From the NCBI RefSeq assembly GCF_008831285.2, contig NC_045147.1:2754001-2818000 (forward strand): DNA of 64,000 nucleotides, in the 5' to 3' direction. Positions 35,201 through 46,475 of this stretch are shown here, one piece after another. Below the pieces are notes generated by a model. It saw nothing but the letters and a program-made list of their open reading frames with translations. It had not been told where the DNA came from and did not search any database. The stretch's first letter is position 1; every line of letters starts with the position of its first letter. The position numbers and the translations under genes were made by a program. This DNA is from Nymphaea colorata (lineage: Eukaryota > Streptophyta > Magnoliopsida > Nymphaeales > Nymphaeaceae).

Positions 35201-37680
35201 CCTCTTATGGATGCTTGTCTTCAAGTATGATTTGGTCTTCTCTACAAGATGTTTAATGGTGCCTAGATTCTCCAAGTCTCCAACCACATTTCGTGTCATA
35301 TTGAACTGAACTTGTCCCAGTTGCACAGAATCACAAGGGCTCCTAATTGAGAGACCTTGAAATACTGTGACTTTTTAGTTCATGATATCTGAGATTGTCA
35401 GTCTCTTCGGCTTTCTATTTAGGATTTTCCTGTGAGAAGCACTTGAATGATGAGTAAATGCATTTATGCTATGTTGTCAGGTTCCATCTGATGTGAGGGA
35501 GGTGCTGGACACATTCCGTGTTGCAGCTGAGCTTGGAAGTGATTACCTTGGAGCATATGTGATTTCAATGGCTTCCAATGTTCGTAACGTTTGCTATATC
35601 CATTTTCTCAGATATTTCTGTGATTGTTTAAGCAATAAACAGTAAACCACTATTTGCTCATTTTACTTGAACTGAAGGTTGCAAGTAGGCCATATATGCT
35701 TATAAAATGTCTTTTTTGGCAGGCTAGTGATGTATTGGCAGTTGAGCTATTGCAGAAGGACGCAAGACTTGCTGTCAGTGGTGAGCTAGGCCGAATGTGT
35801 CCTGGGGGAACGTAAGATACATTTACCTGATGGTATATATGATTGTTTAGCCTCTATCTTTTCAGTTAGGAATCAAATTTTTACATAATAATGAGCATGC
35901 AGATTGCGAGTTGTGCCATTGTTTGAGACTGTCAAGGATCTCCGTGGAGCTGGATCAGTTATCAGGAAATTATTGTCCATTGATTGGTACAGAGAGCACA
36001 TCATTCAAAACCATAATGGGCACCAGGAGGTATTACTAAGAGAGTACTTGTTATTCTCCAGTTGATGATTCCTTTATTCTCATTTACATGTATCTGTTGA
36101 ATTTGCAAAATTATCATGTAGGTAATGGTTGGCTACTCAGACTCTGGGAAAGATGCCGGACGCTTTACTGCTGCTTGGGAGCTGTACAAAGCTCAGGAAG
36201 ATGTAGTGGCAGCTTGCAATGAGTATGGTATCAAAGTCACGCTATTCCATGGGCGTGGAGGAAGTATTGGTAGGGGTGGTGGCCCAACATACCTTGCTAT
36301 CCAATCTCAGCCTCCTGGATCAGTAATGGTAGGTGAATATTTTGTTGCCTCTCATCCCTCATTTTCCTCTCCTCCTTTTCTCTTGATATTTTTGGGTTAA
36401 AGTGCCCTTGTACAATCGCCAGTCTCTTTCGCTTGCATCCAAGTTTTGTTCCATTCACTTGATGGTCTGACATAAATGCTTTTACAATTTATTGTCAAAA
36501 TTAGAAAGTGACCTTGTACATCAAACTGTCATTGTCATTTTTATTTCCTTATTTTCATTTGAAGTATAAAACTGGGATTGTGATGGATGTTTTACCATCA
36601 ACTTCCTGCATTGAGAGATGTTGAGAGCTTGAGTGCTCCTTATATTTCCTATTTACTTGCAGTATTGATGAAAACTCCATTAGTTGTGTGATGCCCTGAG
36701 GAAATGCAAAGTTTGTGATTGTTAAACAGTTAAACCATTTGCTTTGCTGCCTTCAGTGGTCTGCAGCTCTTCCTCAATTGCTTGACAGCAGTGTTCTGTC
36801 ATGTGGCAAACTGAGGATTTAGCAGTGATAATTAAAAGTTTTATGTCATGCACAGGGTACTCTTCGTTCAACTGAGCAAGGTGAAATGGTCCAAGCAAAA
36901 TTTGGCCTACCACAAGCTGCGGTTAGGCAACTAGAGATTTACACAACAGCTGTGTTGCTTGCAACTTTACGGCCACCTCTTCCGCCTCGTGAGGAGAAGT
37001 GGAGAAGCTTGATGGAAGAGATTTCAAAGATCAGCTGCCAGCATTACCGATCCACGGTGTATGAGAACAAAGAGTTCCTTCCTTATTTCCAGGAAGCAAC
37101 ACCTCAGGCAGAGCTGGGATACCTGAACATTGGAAGCCGACCAACAAGGAGGAAGAACTCTATGGCAATTACTCAACTGCGTGCCATACCGTGGGTGTTT
37201 GCTTGGACTCAGACAAGGTTTGTCTTGCCAGCATGGTTAGGTGTCGGGTCAGGCCTGCAGGGGGTGTGTGAGAAGGGCCACAGGGATGAGTTGCACGCTA
37301 TGTATCAGGAATGGCCATTCTTCCAATCCACCATTGATCTAATTGAGATGGTTCTAGCCAAAGCTGACATCCCCATAGCTAAACATTATGATGAGGTTTT
37401 GGTTTCTCCTTCCAGGCAGGAGCTTGGTGCTCAGCTAAGGAAAGAACTATACAACACAGAGAAATATATTCTTGTGGTGAGTGGTCACGAGAAACTATCT
37501 GAAAACAACCGTATCCTCAGGCGTCTGATCGAGAGCAGGCTGCATTACCTAAACCCACTCAACATGCTGCAAGTTGAAATACTGAGAAGATTAAGAAAAG
37601 ATGAAGACAATAACAAGCTTCGGGATGCCTTGCTCATCACCATAAATGGAATAGCTGCTGGCATGAGAAACACAGGTTGA
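23300..37680 (+). CDS. PPC4: Bacterial-type phosphoenolpyruvate carboxylase (BTPC, PPC4)
   Basis: Carboxylates phosphoenolpyruvate with bicarbonate to oxaloacetate and phosphate (EC 4.1.1.31). Twenty in-phase exons: 23300-23455, 23611-23774, 24308-24422, 24494-24571, 26051-26119, 26211-26289, 26373-26449, 26532-26627, 26932-27073, 33271-33387, 33861-33934, 34066-34389, 34522-34647, 34730-34831, 34933-35079, 35481-35579, 35723-35811, 35903-36029, 36122-36328 and 36856-37680. These total 3213 nt, 1070 residues. Catalytic blocks: TAHPTQ (His about 154), [10 protein letters not shown] (266-275), [11 protein letters not shown] (Lys about 737) and [13 protein letters not shown] (770-782). The BTPC hallmarks are the C-terminus RNTG in place of QNTG, no N-terminal phosphorylation motif of plant-type PEPC, and a Ser-rich low-complexity insert at about 326-465 (exons 10-12). 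In castor bean this insert carries inhibitory phosphosites, and BTPC joins plant-type PEPC in a class-2 hetero-octamer at mitochondria; both are family knowledge. Intron 9 is 6.2 kb and repeat-filled. No stop or frameshift was seen. Confidence 0.97.
24572..26050 (+). other. PPC4 intron 4
   Basis: A 1479-bp intron with a GTGAG donor and a TTTTTTTAAG acceptor. It has a poly-T/poly-A pair near 24892-24913 that could fold back. No gene or transposon was recognised inside. Confidence 0.8.
28732..28739. repeat. Target-site duplication, left copy
   Basis: CCCGTACC, repeated exactly at 29646-29653 on the other side of the inserted element. Eight bases is the hAT-superfamily length. The target is itself a GTACC word of element A. 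Confidence 0.8.
28740..29645. mobile_element. GTATCG-rich hAT-like non-autonomous element nested in element A
   Basis: 906 bp. Perfect 10-bp terminal inverted repeats, CAATGTTATC at the left and GATAACATTG at the right, are flanked by exact 8-bp duplications CCCGTACC. The CA...TG ends and 8-bp duplication fit the hAT superfamily. Both subterminal zones are packed with GTATCG and its palindrome GTATCGTACGATAC; in known hAT elements such subterminal repeats bind transposase. The core is AT-rich. A minus-strand open frame at 29389-29180 ends its readable part at a good splice donor (AAG, then GTAAGAAA) and may be a remnant of a first exon of the parent element; this is inference. No transposase domain is present. 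Confidence 0.88.
29646..29653. repeat. Target-site duplication, right copy
   Basis: CCCGTACC, an exact match to 28732-28739. Confidence 0.8.
29677..30898. mobile_element. GTACC-rich inverted-repeat element, copy B
   Basis: The left end GTCACACAGGTAC and right end GTACCTATGTGAC are inverted repeats matching copy A with few changes. Shared subterminal words include CACGGTACCGGTATGACACC at the left, AGTCAAAGTTGACTGAGTC, and CCGGTACCCGTACCCGCACC at the right. The interior, longer than in copy A, holds a GGCGGC-rich stretch (about 29998-30055), a GAA-rich tract and (TA)n runs; GAATATGTTATTYTGTTTGA is shared with copy A. It lies only 9 bp from copy A in the same orientation. Confidence 0.72.
30090..30162. 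repeat. (GAA)n microsatellite inside element B
   Basis: An imperfect GAA trinucleotide run of about 70 bp. Confidence 0.93.
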
Positions 37681-38350
37681 AAAGTGCTACTTTGCTGATT
37701 ATGTGGCTTACCTTTATTTTGTTCTTGTGTTTGGTTCTGTTTGTGAATTATCTTTGTTTACTTTGAGAGAGAGATGCTGTAATTACTAAACATGCTATTT
37801 CACTGCCCCAAGATATTTAAAGGATGTCTGCTCTTTTAGCTGCGGATTATGCCTACAAATGCTAGTAAAAGTATTTTAAATTTTTGAATTTACACTTACC
37901 TGCTTATTGATTATTGCCTTATAGATAGGAACTGCAAGAGATCCGTATGCTTGCAAATAGGTATATTTAAACGACAAGATTGAAAGTAAAGAGCCCGAAT
38001 CGGGGGTATGTCCTGATTCGGTTCTGCGTAACACCACCTTGCTAACAAAATAAAAGTATCTGGTGTGTAACGTAACATAGGAGTCTACGTGAGCATATAC
38101 ATTTTTTAATGTAAAGATGAAACCGCGTGTGAAAATCAGACTCTATATGCGTTGAATATTGACAATTGAAGGGGTGACACTTTAGATAACTGCTCGTATC
38201 TTCCGAAACAACCTGTGGGAGAGAGGCGCCTTTAACCTCTTCATTCCAACAGCCAATGTTTATGACAAAAGAATCGGCTACCCAACAAAACAAGAGAGCA
38301 AAAAAGGAGCCGAAAACAAAGCAGAACACGAGAGACGCCAAAAATGTGAA
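37681..38350. other. PPC4 3' flank
   Basis: Includes the PPC4 3' untranslated region. No canonical AATAAA signal was clear in the first 300 bp. No gene recognised. Confidence 0.5.
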
Positions 38351-38354
38351 GGAA

Positions 38355-39575
38355 GATTGATTATCTAGCTTTTGCATTAGCAAAGGTAGTGCATAGTGAG
38401 CAGAGCAGGGTTTTGTTGCATAATCTGAAATCTGTGGAGCATGTCCACACTCTATTTAGAGGACGTCTTCCAACCATAGCAGCCCGAAGCCTGCTTAACC
38501 AAGCCCTGTTGATGGAAATTAGCAGCAAGCTTTCTATCCTCTCCAAACCATCTGCTACCAAGGTCTGAATTAGGACCAAATATTCAGGAACCATACGACT
38601 ATCTTCACACCACTCTGCACCTTGTCTTAGACTTTTCCCACTTGAGTCTTTGATCATGTATGCAATCAATCTTTTACCATTAGCAGACACATTTGACCTT
38701 GCGATATGGAAGGTCACTTGTCAGGTATCAATCCAGTGGCAAGCCAAATCTGTACTTCCTTTCAATAATCAGCAGAGTTCCTCATTGCAGCGAAAAAACT
38801 ATCGACACAAACTCTCCAAACGGTCTGGGTATCCTGGTCTGGAGAAAAACTTTTTTTTCTTATGGGTTATGCCATTGTATCTACACCACATTCTCCAAAG
38901 AATAAGGTGGAGACTAGATTTCAACACCTCATCAGCCAACCCCTATTAGAGCTGCACAAGAACCAATAAATGAGCTCTATAACAACTGTGCACTGGTGAG
39001 AGAGCCTTCTATTGAACTTCCTTGCCACGAATTCCCACACCCTAGAAGAATGCGGGCAAGAGATGAGGGCATGGTGGGCAATCTTCTCATCCTTGAGGCA
39101 AAAACACATCAGAGATGTACCATTCTTCTTTTGCCTGTCAAAAGTTAGGAGTCTACCAATACAAGCCAACCAAACAAACCACTGTGTCCTGGGCTGGCCT
39201 ATGGGTGCCAAACCAGTTTCCTCAACATCCTTCACTCTCATCACTTCCCAAACTTCCAAGGTGTTGATATTGAAGATCCGGAACTTTTGCCATAGCAGCA
39301 GGTCTTGATGAGGCTCTAGGTTGGGCCTCACCATACCCATGTGTGAGAGAGAGTCTTTGAAGATATCAATAATGGGCAAATCAGAGTTAGCGACCTGCTT
39401 AATAAACAATTTTAAGGAGAACTCAAATTGCAACCTTTCCAGTGGGCACATCTTGGTTACAAGAGGGGATTCTCCCCATTTGTCCAACAAAAATCGAATA
39501 GTGTCACTCCCAATAGACCAGCGAACCTGATCCTGGACATGAGGCCAGCTCTGCCTAACACCTTTAAAAAATCAT
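38355..39575 (-). pseudogene. LINE 3' relic: zf-RVT domain followed by RNase H-like domain
   Basis: On the minus strand, 39541-38921 encodes the stretch before and including the zinc-binding reverse transcriptase domain. It begins QVRWSIGSDTIRFLLDKWGE; later come LLLWQKFRIFNINTLEVW, WFVWLACIGRLLTFDRQ and HALISCPHSSRVWEF. After a frame change, 38717-38361 resembles the LINE RNase H domain (IAYMIKDSSGKSL ... VPEYLVLIQTLVADGLERIE). The reverse transcriptase core and 5' part are absent, as is usual for 5'-truncated LINE insertions, and the Asp/Glu set of RNase H is incomplete. It converges on PPC4, ending about 675 bp beyond the PPC4 stop. Confidence 0.87.
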
Positions 39576-39957
39576 GACCCCTTTTTTGGGTTCTTAATAG
39601 TCCTCAAGCTATGGTAAGGGGTTTTTTCTTCTAATGAGGATGACCCAAGGGGCCTCATCCTTGCATATGCAAGGCGACCAATGCAACCTCTATTTCAATC
39701 CTCTACTCCTTTCATGGCAAGTCCTCCTTCAAGATAACTTCTCATAACTTATAAAACACTATTCTTGTGTGCATTGATTTTTAAATTGATAAAATTTACA
39801 AATGCCTTGCAACTAATAAAAAGCAATCTAAGTGTTCTTCATCTAAGCCTAACCATTTAAATTGCATTTCGGAGGAACCACTTAGATTACATTCATGTAG
39901 TTAATTTTTCACATGAAACTTAAAAATGATAAATTTCGGTAGCATATTTTGTAGAGG

Positions 39958-40014
39958 CATTTTACTGAGTTACCAGGATCTGCTATATATCTTGGCGACT
40001 CAATATCAGATCCT

Positions 40015-40064
<50 letters not shown>

Positions 40065-40119
40065 AGGATCTGATATTGAGTTGCCAAGATATATAGCAGA
40101 TCCTGGTAACTCAGTAAAA

Positions 40120-40121
<2 letters not shown>
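39958..40121. repeat. Near-perfect 164-bp palindrome (61-bp arms, TA spacer)
   Basis: The arm at 39958-40018 is the reverse complement of 40061-40121 with one mismatch seen (GGCGACT against GGCAACT). The 42-bp spacer is pure (TA)n and therefore also self-complementary, so the whole block can form a long hairpin or cruciform. Each arm contains ACCAGGATCTGCTATATAT and CTTGGCGACTCAATATCAGA. Confidence 0.95.

Positions 40122-40216
<95 letters not shown>
40122..40216. repeat. Long (TA)n tract
   Basis: About 94 bp of uninterrupted TA between the palindrome and the tandem duplication. Confidence 0.97.
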
Positions 40217-40218
<2 letters not shown>

Positions 40219-40734
40219 TTGACCAGGATGTGCTATATATCTTGGCGACTCAATATCAGATAACTCCAAATATATATGGAGGATTATATCTTAAATTGCT
40301 TAGGTCAATAGCAAAAATCAAACTTCTAAATTAAATTATCAAAGTAATTTTGTGCAGTCAACGTTATAGACATGTTCTTAGGAGCGATTTGATAGGATTA
40401 AATAAATCAAAATTTCAGTTTAAATGCATTCTTTAAAATTGCAAATGGATTAACAGTTCTTATAATATATACATGTATATATATAGATTTACCAGGATAT
40501 GCTATATATCTTGGCGACTCAATATCAGATAACTCCAATTATATATGGAGGATTATAACTTAAATTGCTTAGGTCAATAGCAAAAATCAAACTTCTAAAT
40601 TAAATTATCAAAGTAATTTTGTGCAGTCAACGTTATAGACATGTTCTTAGGAGCGATTTGATAGGATTAAATAAATCAAAATTTCAGTTTAAATGCATTC
40701 TTTGAAATTGCAAATGGATTAACGGTTCTTATAA
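40217..40734. repeat. 269-bp tandem duplication
   Basis: Copy 1 begins near 40217 and copy 2 near 40486. Corresponding bases are offset by 269 (ACCAGGAT at 40222 and 40491, AACTCCAA at 40262 and 40531). The copies end at TTAACRGTTCTTATAA near 40464 and 40734 and differ at only a few positions. Each starts with the same arm sequence that forms the palindrome to the left, so one sequence word occurs four times in under 600 bp. Confidence 0.93.
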
Positions 40735-41875
40735 CATCCAAGTTGAGAGTGAAGAATCAATGTTCTTCATGAAAACGATTTGGACTAAAATACACTTGGT
40801 ACTACATTAGTATTAAGAAATGTGTAACATGGGCATATTTTGTTCAACATATTCTCGACATGAATCTAAGTGGCCTGATTATAATTTTTGTTCTTCACAT
40901 AAACGGTCTTAGTGGTACTTATGCTCATCTTTCTTTCTGATGTATATGGTGCAAATAATAGCATGCTCTTTAAAAGTCTGTTTGGACGTAAGAAAAACCA
41001 AATTTCCTTGCGTAAAGTTCAATAGCGAATGTGCACTATGCAAGCAACTCAAGCCAAGGACAACTAAAGAAATAGGAGCATAGGTCTAAATTACGATACA
41101 AAAAGGCTAACAAAATGTTCACACAAATTCAATTTCCCATGGGCATAAGAATGCAAGCGGTTAGGATATGTCCAAACTTGAACCATGTTTAATCTACCTA
41201 TAAGTCTTCTAGCCAGCACTATGTTTTCTCCTTCTGATACTCTAAATGTTCTAGATAAATATTTTACAAACCAGTGTCCAAAATTCAAAGGAGAACAGAT
41301 TATGACAATGGCAAGAGGACGTGAGAAGCTAGGGATGCAAAGTGGTGGCGCCCTTCTCACTACTGTTTAGCGAGTATTTAGGCCTCGGTGGTGGCTGGTC
41401 GGTAACCGCGTGAAGACCAGTGGAATCCCCACATACATTTCCAAACAAGATCAACAAAGATATGGAGATTGAAGAAGAGTCCACTATAGAATCCTTGGGC
41501 TCACATGGTTCCGTTTCCATCGAGAAGGAATGCCAATTAGTCTAGGCCGTTCTCCACCGCAGTAGGGACCATAAAGAACTAGATGTGATGAGATTTGGAT
41601 CAAAGCATCAAAGATTAATCTCCAAAGAGTCTTTCAAAGAGAAGAAAGAACCTATCAAGTGGTCCCTACTAAGATGTTTCTTTCATGACCCAGATTAAAT
41701 CACCGTAGAAACAAATTCACTATAAACATATTGTAGAAAATGTGGAAAGCATGTACCTCTTATGTTTCATCCATTCATATGACATATTTATAGTGCTAAG
41801 ATAGAGAACTTAGAGAGTTGCAAGAACAACCTTCACCATTGATAGATTGAACCCATCCCAAAAAAATGGAGGTTG
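40735..41875. other. No gene recognised; possible LINE flank
   Basis: The short open frame at 41185-41370 (plus) and its antisense have no recognised domain. The right part may be the 5' region of the LINE ORF1 relic that follows. Confidence 0.4.
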
Positions 41876-41879
41876 AGGC

Positions 41880-42230
41880 GATCTTCAATGTTGTCGTCTT
41901 AATTCAGTTGCCTAATCTAGCAACCCTCCTTTGGAACATGCAGCTGTTCAAAGTGGCAGTGAAGTCCTTGAAAGGGAACCTTGTAGCTATGGATCCCTTT
42001 ATCAATGGAATATTAGAATGATGTAGACAAAACATGCTAGAATTTGTGTTGAGGTTCCCCTCAACTTCAAACCAGTTAGCAAAGTGGAAACTGAAATGGA
42101 GGAAGGTATAATGTTGTCCCAATAGGTTCACTACAAAGCATGCACTTAAAAAGATCAGCATGGAGGCTTTTCTCGTGAAATGACATGATTGCACAAAACA
42201 CCAGCCCACGCATGGTGAGTATACAAAGAA
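41880..42230 (+). pseudogene. LINE ORF1 (gag-like) relic with zinc-knuckle trace
   Basis: The plus strand encodes QLPNLATLLWNMQLFKVAVK then SLKGNLVAMDPFINGILE. This follows the plant L1 ORF1 pattern of a leucine/proline 'LPNLPLHLW' block and a 'G..VAMDP' block. After frameshifts, VETEMEEG and then QHGGFSREM and HDCTKHQPTHG resemble the CCHC knuckle, with the first Cys residues lost. Stops and frameshifts show it is dead. The assignment is by remembered family pattern. Confidence 0.6.
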
Positions 42231-42234
42231 TGTG

Positions 42235-43335
42235 AATGAGTGCTTTTTTTTTTATATATTTTTTTTCTTTTCTCGTCTTGATTTGTACCCAATCCTAGTC
42301 ATTTGTGGATTAATCCTTCATGAGTGAAAACACATATCAGACAGAGAATGATGATTTTCATATAGAAAGAAAGCGCTAATTGGGTTTCATCTTTGGTGCT
42401 TTCACTTGACTTTTTCTTTTTCTTTCCGGTCCAATATTTGTTCCCAAAGACTTTACATCTATGGAAAGCAAACTCTCTAAATTTATGACCAGCCTTTCCT
42501 TTGGTGATCTTACAGTGAAAAAAGAGTTTGCACATTAGATTTTGTTCTAAATGTGCAGCACCTTGGATAGAAGTTATTCCAAAACGATGTTAGCTTAAGG
42601 AGTGTAAGCAAACTAAGGAGATGCCCTTTCCAAATAATGATCACTGTAGCAGTTTGGAGAAGCTTGAGCAATCGGAAACACCACCCTTTAACAACGATGC
42701 ATAGAATGATAATGCTACAAAAACGATAAAGATTTAACCTCATGAAACAACTCATCTCAATGGAGAAAGAATGAATTGTGAAGATGGGTCAATCACATGA
42801 GAACCCTCCCACCAAGCAAAAGTTATTAGAAGCAAAGCCACAACCTCTAGAGTTATCTTTATCAATGAATGACATAACCACCATGATAGAAGGTCAATGA
42901 AGAATGATCAGAACTCTCTGTATCATCCTTCTTGGCCCAAAGCATGGTTGAATCCTTTTAGCTCATCTACATCTTGCTATGCCCTTGATTAATTGATGGA
43001 AGAGTTGAATGCTCCACTTATTTTCACCGTTGGGGCTTTTAGAGATAATGATATAAGAAACTAAATGCCAAACATGACTCTCATAGATATTCTTAAAAGC
43101 AAGCATTGCATGAAGCAAAGAGTCTCAATCCAAGGAGTTACATATGTCATCAGCAACAATAAAAAAAAGATCATTGGCTAAGGTTCAAAACATTGTTGCT
43201 AGCAGCCACCACAACATCCAGTTAGCAAACACAAGGGAAAAGAGTCAACGTGCTCACTAGATACACTCCACATATTAACAACAAAGAACATACTAATAAT
43301 GGAGAGGATAGACATCTATAGCGAGAGTAGGTGAA
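42235..43335. other. No gene recognised
   Basis: Possibly further decayed LINE sequence. Short open frames at 42299-42535 and 42510-42755 on the minus strand have no family features. Confidence 0.4.
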
Positions 43336-44435
43336 GGGGGTGTTCGCATCCCCAAAAATTTTGGTATTTGGAGTGCTCTAGAAAAATGAATTTTTGTTTT
43401 GAAAATGAGGAAGAAAGGGACTCGCCCGTCGGTACGAGGATTGACCGCTCCCGGTGTCTTTACTGGAGGTAATCAATCTAAGAGCTATGTTTATTATTGA
43501 TGCATTTCATTTAGGCTTAAACATCCTTTCTATATGCGGTATAGAAAAATATTGAAGGTTTGATGTTTCAAACTTTTGAAAATGTTCTTGAAGAATTGTT
43601 TGAGAATGTGAAACATTTTGAGGAAAACGAGAGTTGGGAAATCTTTGTAAATATCATTTGAAAAGCTTAGGGAATCATTTTGGGAATCACTTTGGTGTTC
43701 TCTTAAGACTTTAAGTAAATTTGAGGTTTTGCTCTAATTCGGTTACCACCTACTTAGAGCTCCATCTCATCTTATTTAACTTCTTTTAGAGATGTGACTG
43801 TGCTTACTTGTGATATTAAGTGGAAGTGGCATTGATCCTATATGATTGAAAGAAAGCAAAACATTCCCATCACAACATATATATAAAGACATTCCTACCA
43901 CAACATACAACTAAGATTTTTGTTTTATAGTTAACATAAATATTTTTACAAAGAAAGAAAAGTTTTTAAAATTGGATTGAGATTGTAGACCATCAAGTAT
44001 GGATCCAGGTCACTACTTGAGTTGTGGTCTTAGTGAAGTCGGTAAATGAAAATGATCTTGGAGAAGAAAAATGTCCAAAAGAATACAAAAGATGAGATGC
44101 TTGATCATAAGAAAATATGGAGAATGAGAGAGAGTGAGGTCATGAAAATCACAAAATCAAAGATTTTAAAGAAAAAGAGATATGCATTCATACTCATATA
44201 CATATGTATATATATGTATATCTAATATGTACAGATATATATATGTAGTTTTATGAAAATGAGGTTTGAATTTAAGTAGAGAAAGAAAATAAAACTTTCA
44301 AAAGAAAGGAAAAAAGAGAAGGAGATAGAGAAGATGCACATACATGTGTATATAGTATCACATATACACATATATGAAAAATTGTAAAAATAACATTGAC
44401 TTGAATAGAAAAAAAGATTTTAAAGGAAAAGAAAT

Positions 44436-44437
<2 letters not shown>

Positions 44438-44498
<61 letters not shown>
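44438..44498. repeat. (TA)n microsatellite
   Basis: About 60 bp of TA inside the LTR-like repeat. The inverted relative near 59.7 kb also carries (TA)n at the equivalent place. Confidence 0.95.
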
Positions 44499-44503
<5 letters not shown>

Positions 44504-45185
44504 TGTAGATGAAGGCATTTGACTTGAAAAGAGAAAAAGATTTTAGAGAGAGAAAGTGAGAGATTCATATATACATATGCATTTATATTGATACGAAAAT
44601 TTGTAAAATGAAATATATAAACATAGAGAGAGAACGATAAAAATCATCATGTGCACACATATGTATATAGCATGTATATACATGTATGTCTTCATGAGAT
44701 TAAAAATAAGTTAAAACATCCGACTTCAAGTTTGATGTAGGTCGAAGGGGAGCTTGGACTCATGCAAGAGTCTAAGATAAGTCTCCAAAGCCATATTAGA
44801 AGGTTTCTTTTGAAAATGTTTTGGAAATATGATTTATATAAACATAAAATGTTATTATTCAATTGGTTGCAAGAGAATATGTTTCTTACACCAAACCACG
44901 CGATAATGTGCTCATTAGGGTTTCTAATCGGATAATTAAAAAGAAAACTATCGGGCAAAATGATATGCAAAAGCATATTAAAATGTACAAATTTCGTAAG
45001 GGTTTTCTCCAGGTTGAACAAGTCCCAACCTCAAAAATTAATATAAAGATAAAGATTCCTAAATCATACTCTCATTCTCACTATATATTCACATATAAAC
45101 AGAAAACCAAACAACTATGCATGGATAATATGTTGACAATATTCAAGGAAAGAAAAAGAAGTAGAGAGATTCAATTAAGAAGGAG

Positions 45186-45790
45186 AACATGATTTAACTA
45201 TGAAAAGAAATATCATCTCATCTTCTTATGCTCTCGGTGCATTTGAGCATAGTCTCTTGACTTTAAAATAAAAATTGAGAGCTATCTCCTTTAGCCATGG
45301 GGAAATGAGGAAGAAAAAAAGAGGGGAAGCAATGCAAGACTAATTTCGATAAACGAAATAGCATGACTCAAGCATGAAAATGAAATATCATCTCATCTTC
45401 TCATGCTCTCGGTGCACTTGAGTATAGTCTCTTGTCTCTAAAATAGAGATTGAGTGTAATCTCCTTTGGCCATGGAGAGAGGAAGAGAGAGAATAATAGA
45501 AGGAAATAAGAGAACAATAACAAGACTATATTCAAGAAAAGAAATAGCAATAACAACAAGAATATATTCATGAATAGAAAGAAAAACCACAAGAATAATA
45601 TATTCAAGAAAAGAAAGAACATGATTTAATAATAAAATGAAATAACCTTTCCTCTTATGCTCCCGGTGCACTCGAGCGTAGCCTATTGACTTTAAAATAA
45701 AAGGTAAAAACTATCTCATATAGCCATTGGGAGATGAAGAAAATAAAAAGAAAATAAGAGAGAAATGAGAGGGATGATGATTACATACCT
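45186..45790. repeat. Three diverged tandem units
   Basis: Units start at about 45186, 45359 and 45615. Each has a CATGA(T/C)T(T/C)AA-type lead, then ATGCTCTCGGTGCA or ATGCTCCCGGTGCA, TAGTCTCTTGACTTTAAAAT or a variant, and TCTCCTTTAGCCATGG or a variant. Lengths differ (about 173, 256 and 176 bp) through purine-rich insertions. Confidence 0.88.
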
Positions 45791-46364
45791 TTAAATGAGA
45801 GATGACTTAGGGAAAATGAACAGCCATGCTTGAAATAATCTTGAACTCACCTTGAATGAAGCTCCAAGATGATGAAGATGAGTCCTCCAAAATATCTTTG
45901 GTGCTCTCTTGAAGAGTTGTAGCTTGCTCCAAGTTGGAGAGAAATGGAAAGAGGAAGAAGGATAGAGAGAGAGAGCTCAAGAGAAACTCTAAGTTTTCAA
46001 GTAAGAATGCACTAGAGTTTCTCCCAAGGGCCAACTCTTGCCCAAGAGGGAGGATTGTAGGGGTATTTATAGAGGGTTTTGGAGCCAAAACTCAAAATTT
46101 AATTTTTTTTTTTAATTTTCTAACATTTTCATCCGAATTTCACATAGTTTTGAATTATTTTCATTTTTTTTTAAGAAAAATAGGTTTTGACTAAGTGAGA
46201 TTGGCCTTTAACCCTGCAAACACCCTTTTGGGGTGTGGGCAGGGCTATTGCCCACCCAAAATACCAAAACCGCCTCCTTGAAGGGCAGTTTTATTCATAA
46301 CAATGAAAGGGGGAGGTTCTCGGTGTGCCTGGCGTTCACAGCGGCTGGCATGCTGCACAATAGC

Positions 46365-46475
46365 ATGCTCACGCGAGCGCGCGAATGCGAGCTCGCACGC
46401 AAACGCGAGCGAGCGAAAGCGCGCTTGCACATAACGCGACATGCGAATGCGCGCTTGCGTCCGTCGACGCAATTT
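46365..46475. repeat. CpG-rich GCGCGAATGCGAGC repeat block
   Basis: About 110 bp of overlapping short words (GCGAGCGCGCGAATGCGAGC, AACGCGAGCGAGCG, GCGAATGCGCGCTTGCG) in otherwise AT-rich DNA. It is near the 3' end of the LTR-like repeat. Function unknown. Confidence 0.8.

Noticed and set aside
38042-38383. 113-codon minus open frame with a hydrophobic segment
   Set aside because: It overlaps the LINE 3' end and flank and has no recognisable family; probably chance.
44272-44568. Minus open frame with a Tyr-Ile run
   Set aside because: It is created by the (TA)n tract and repeat sequence, with no family features.
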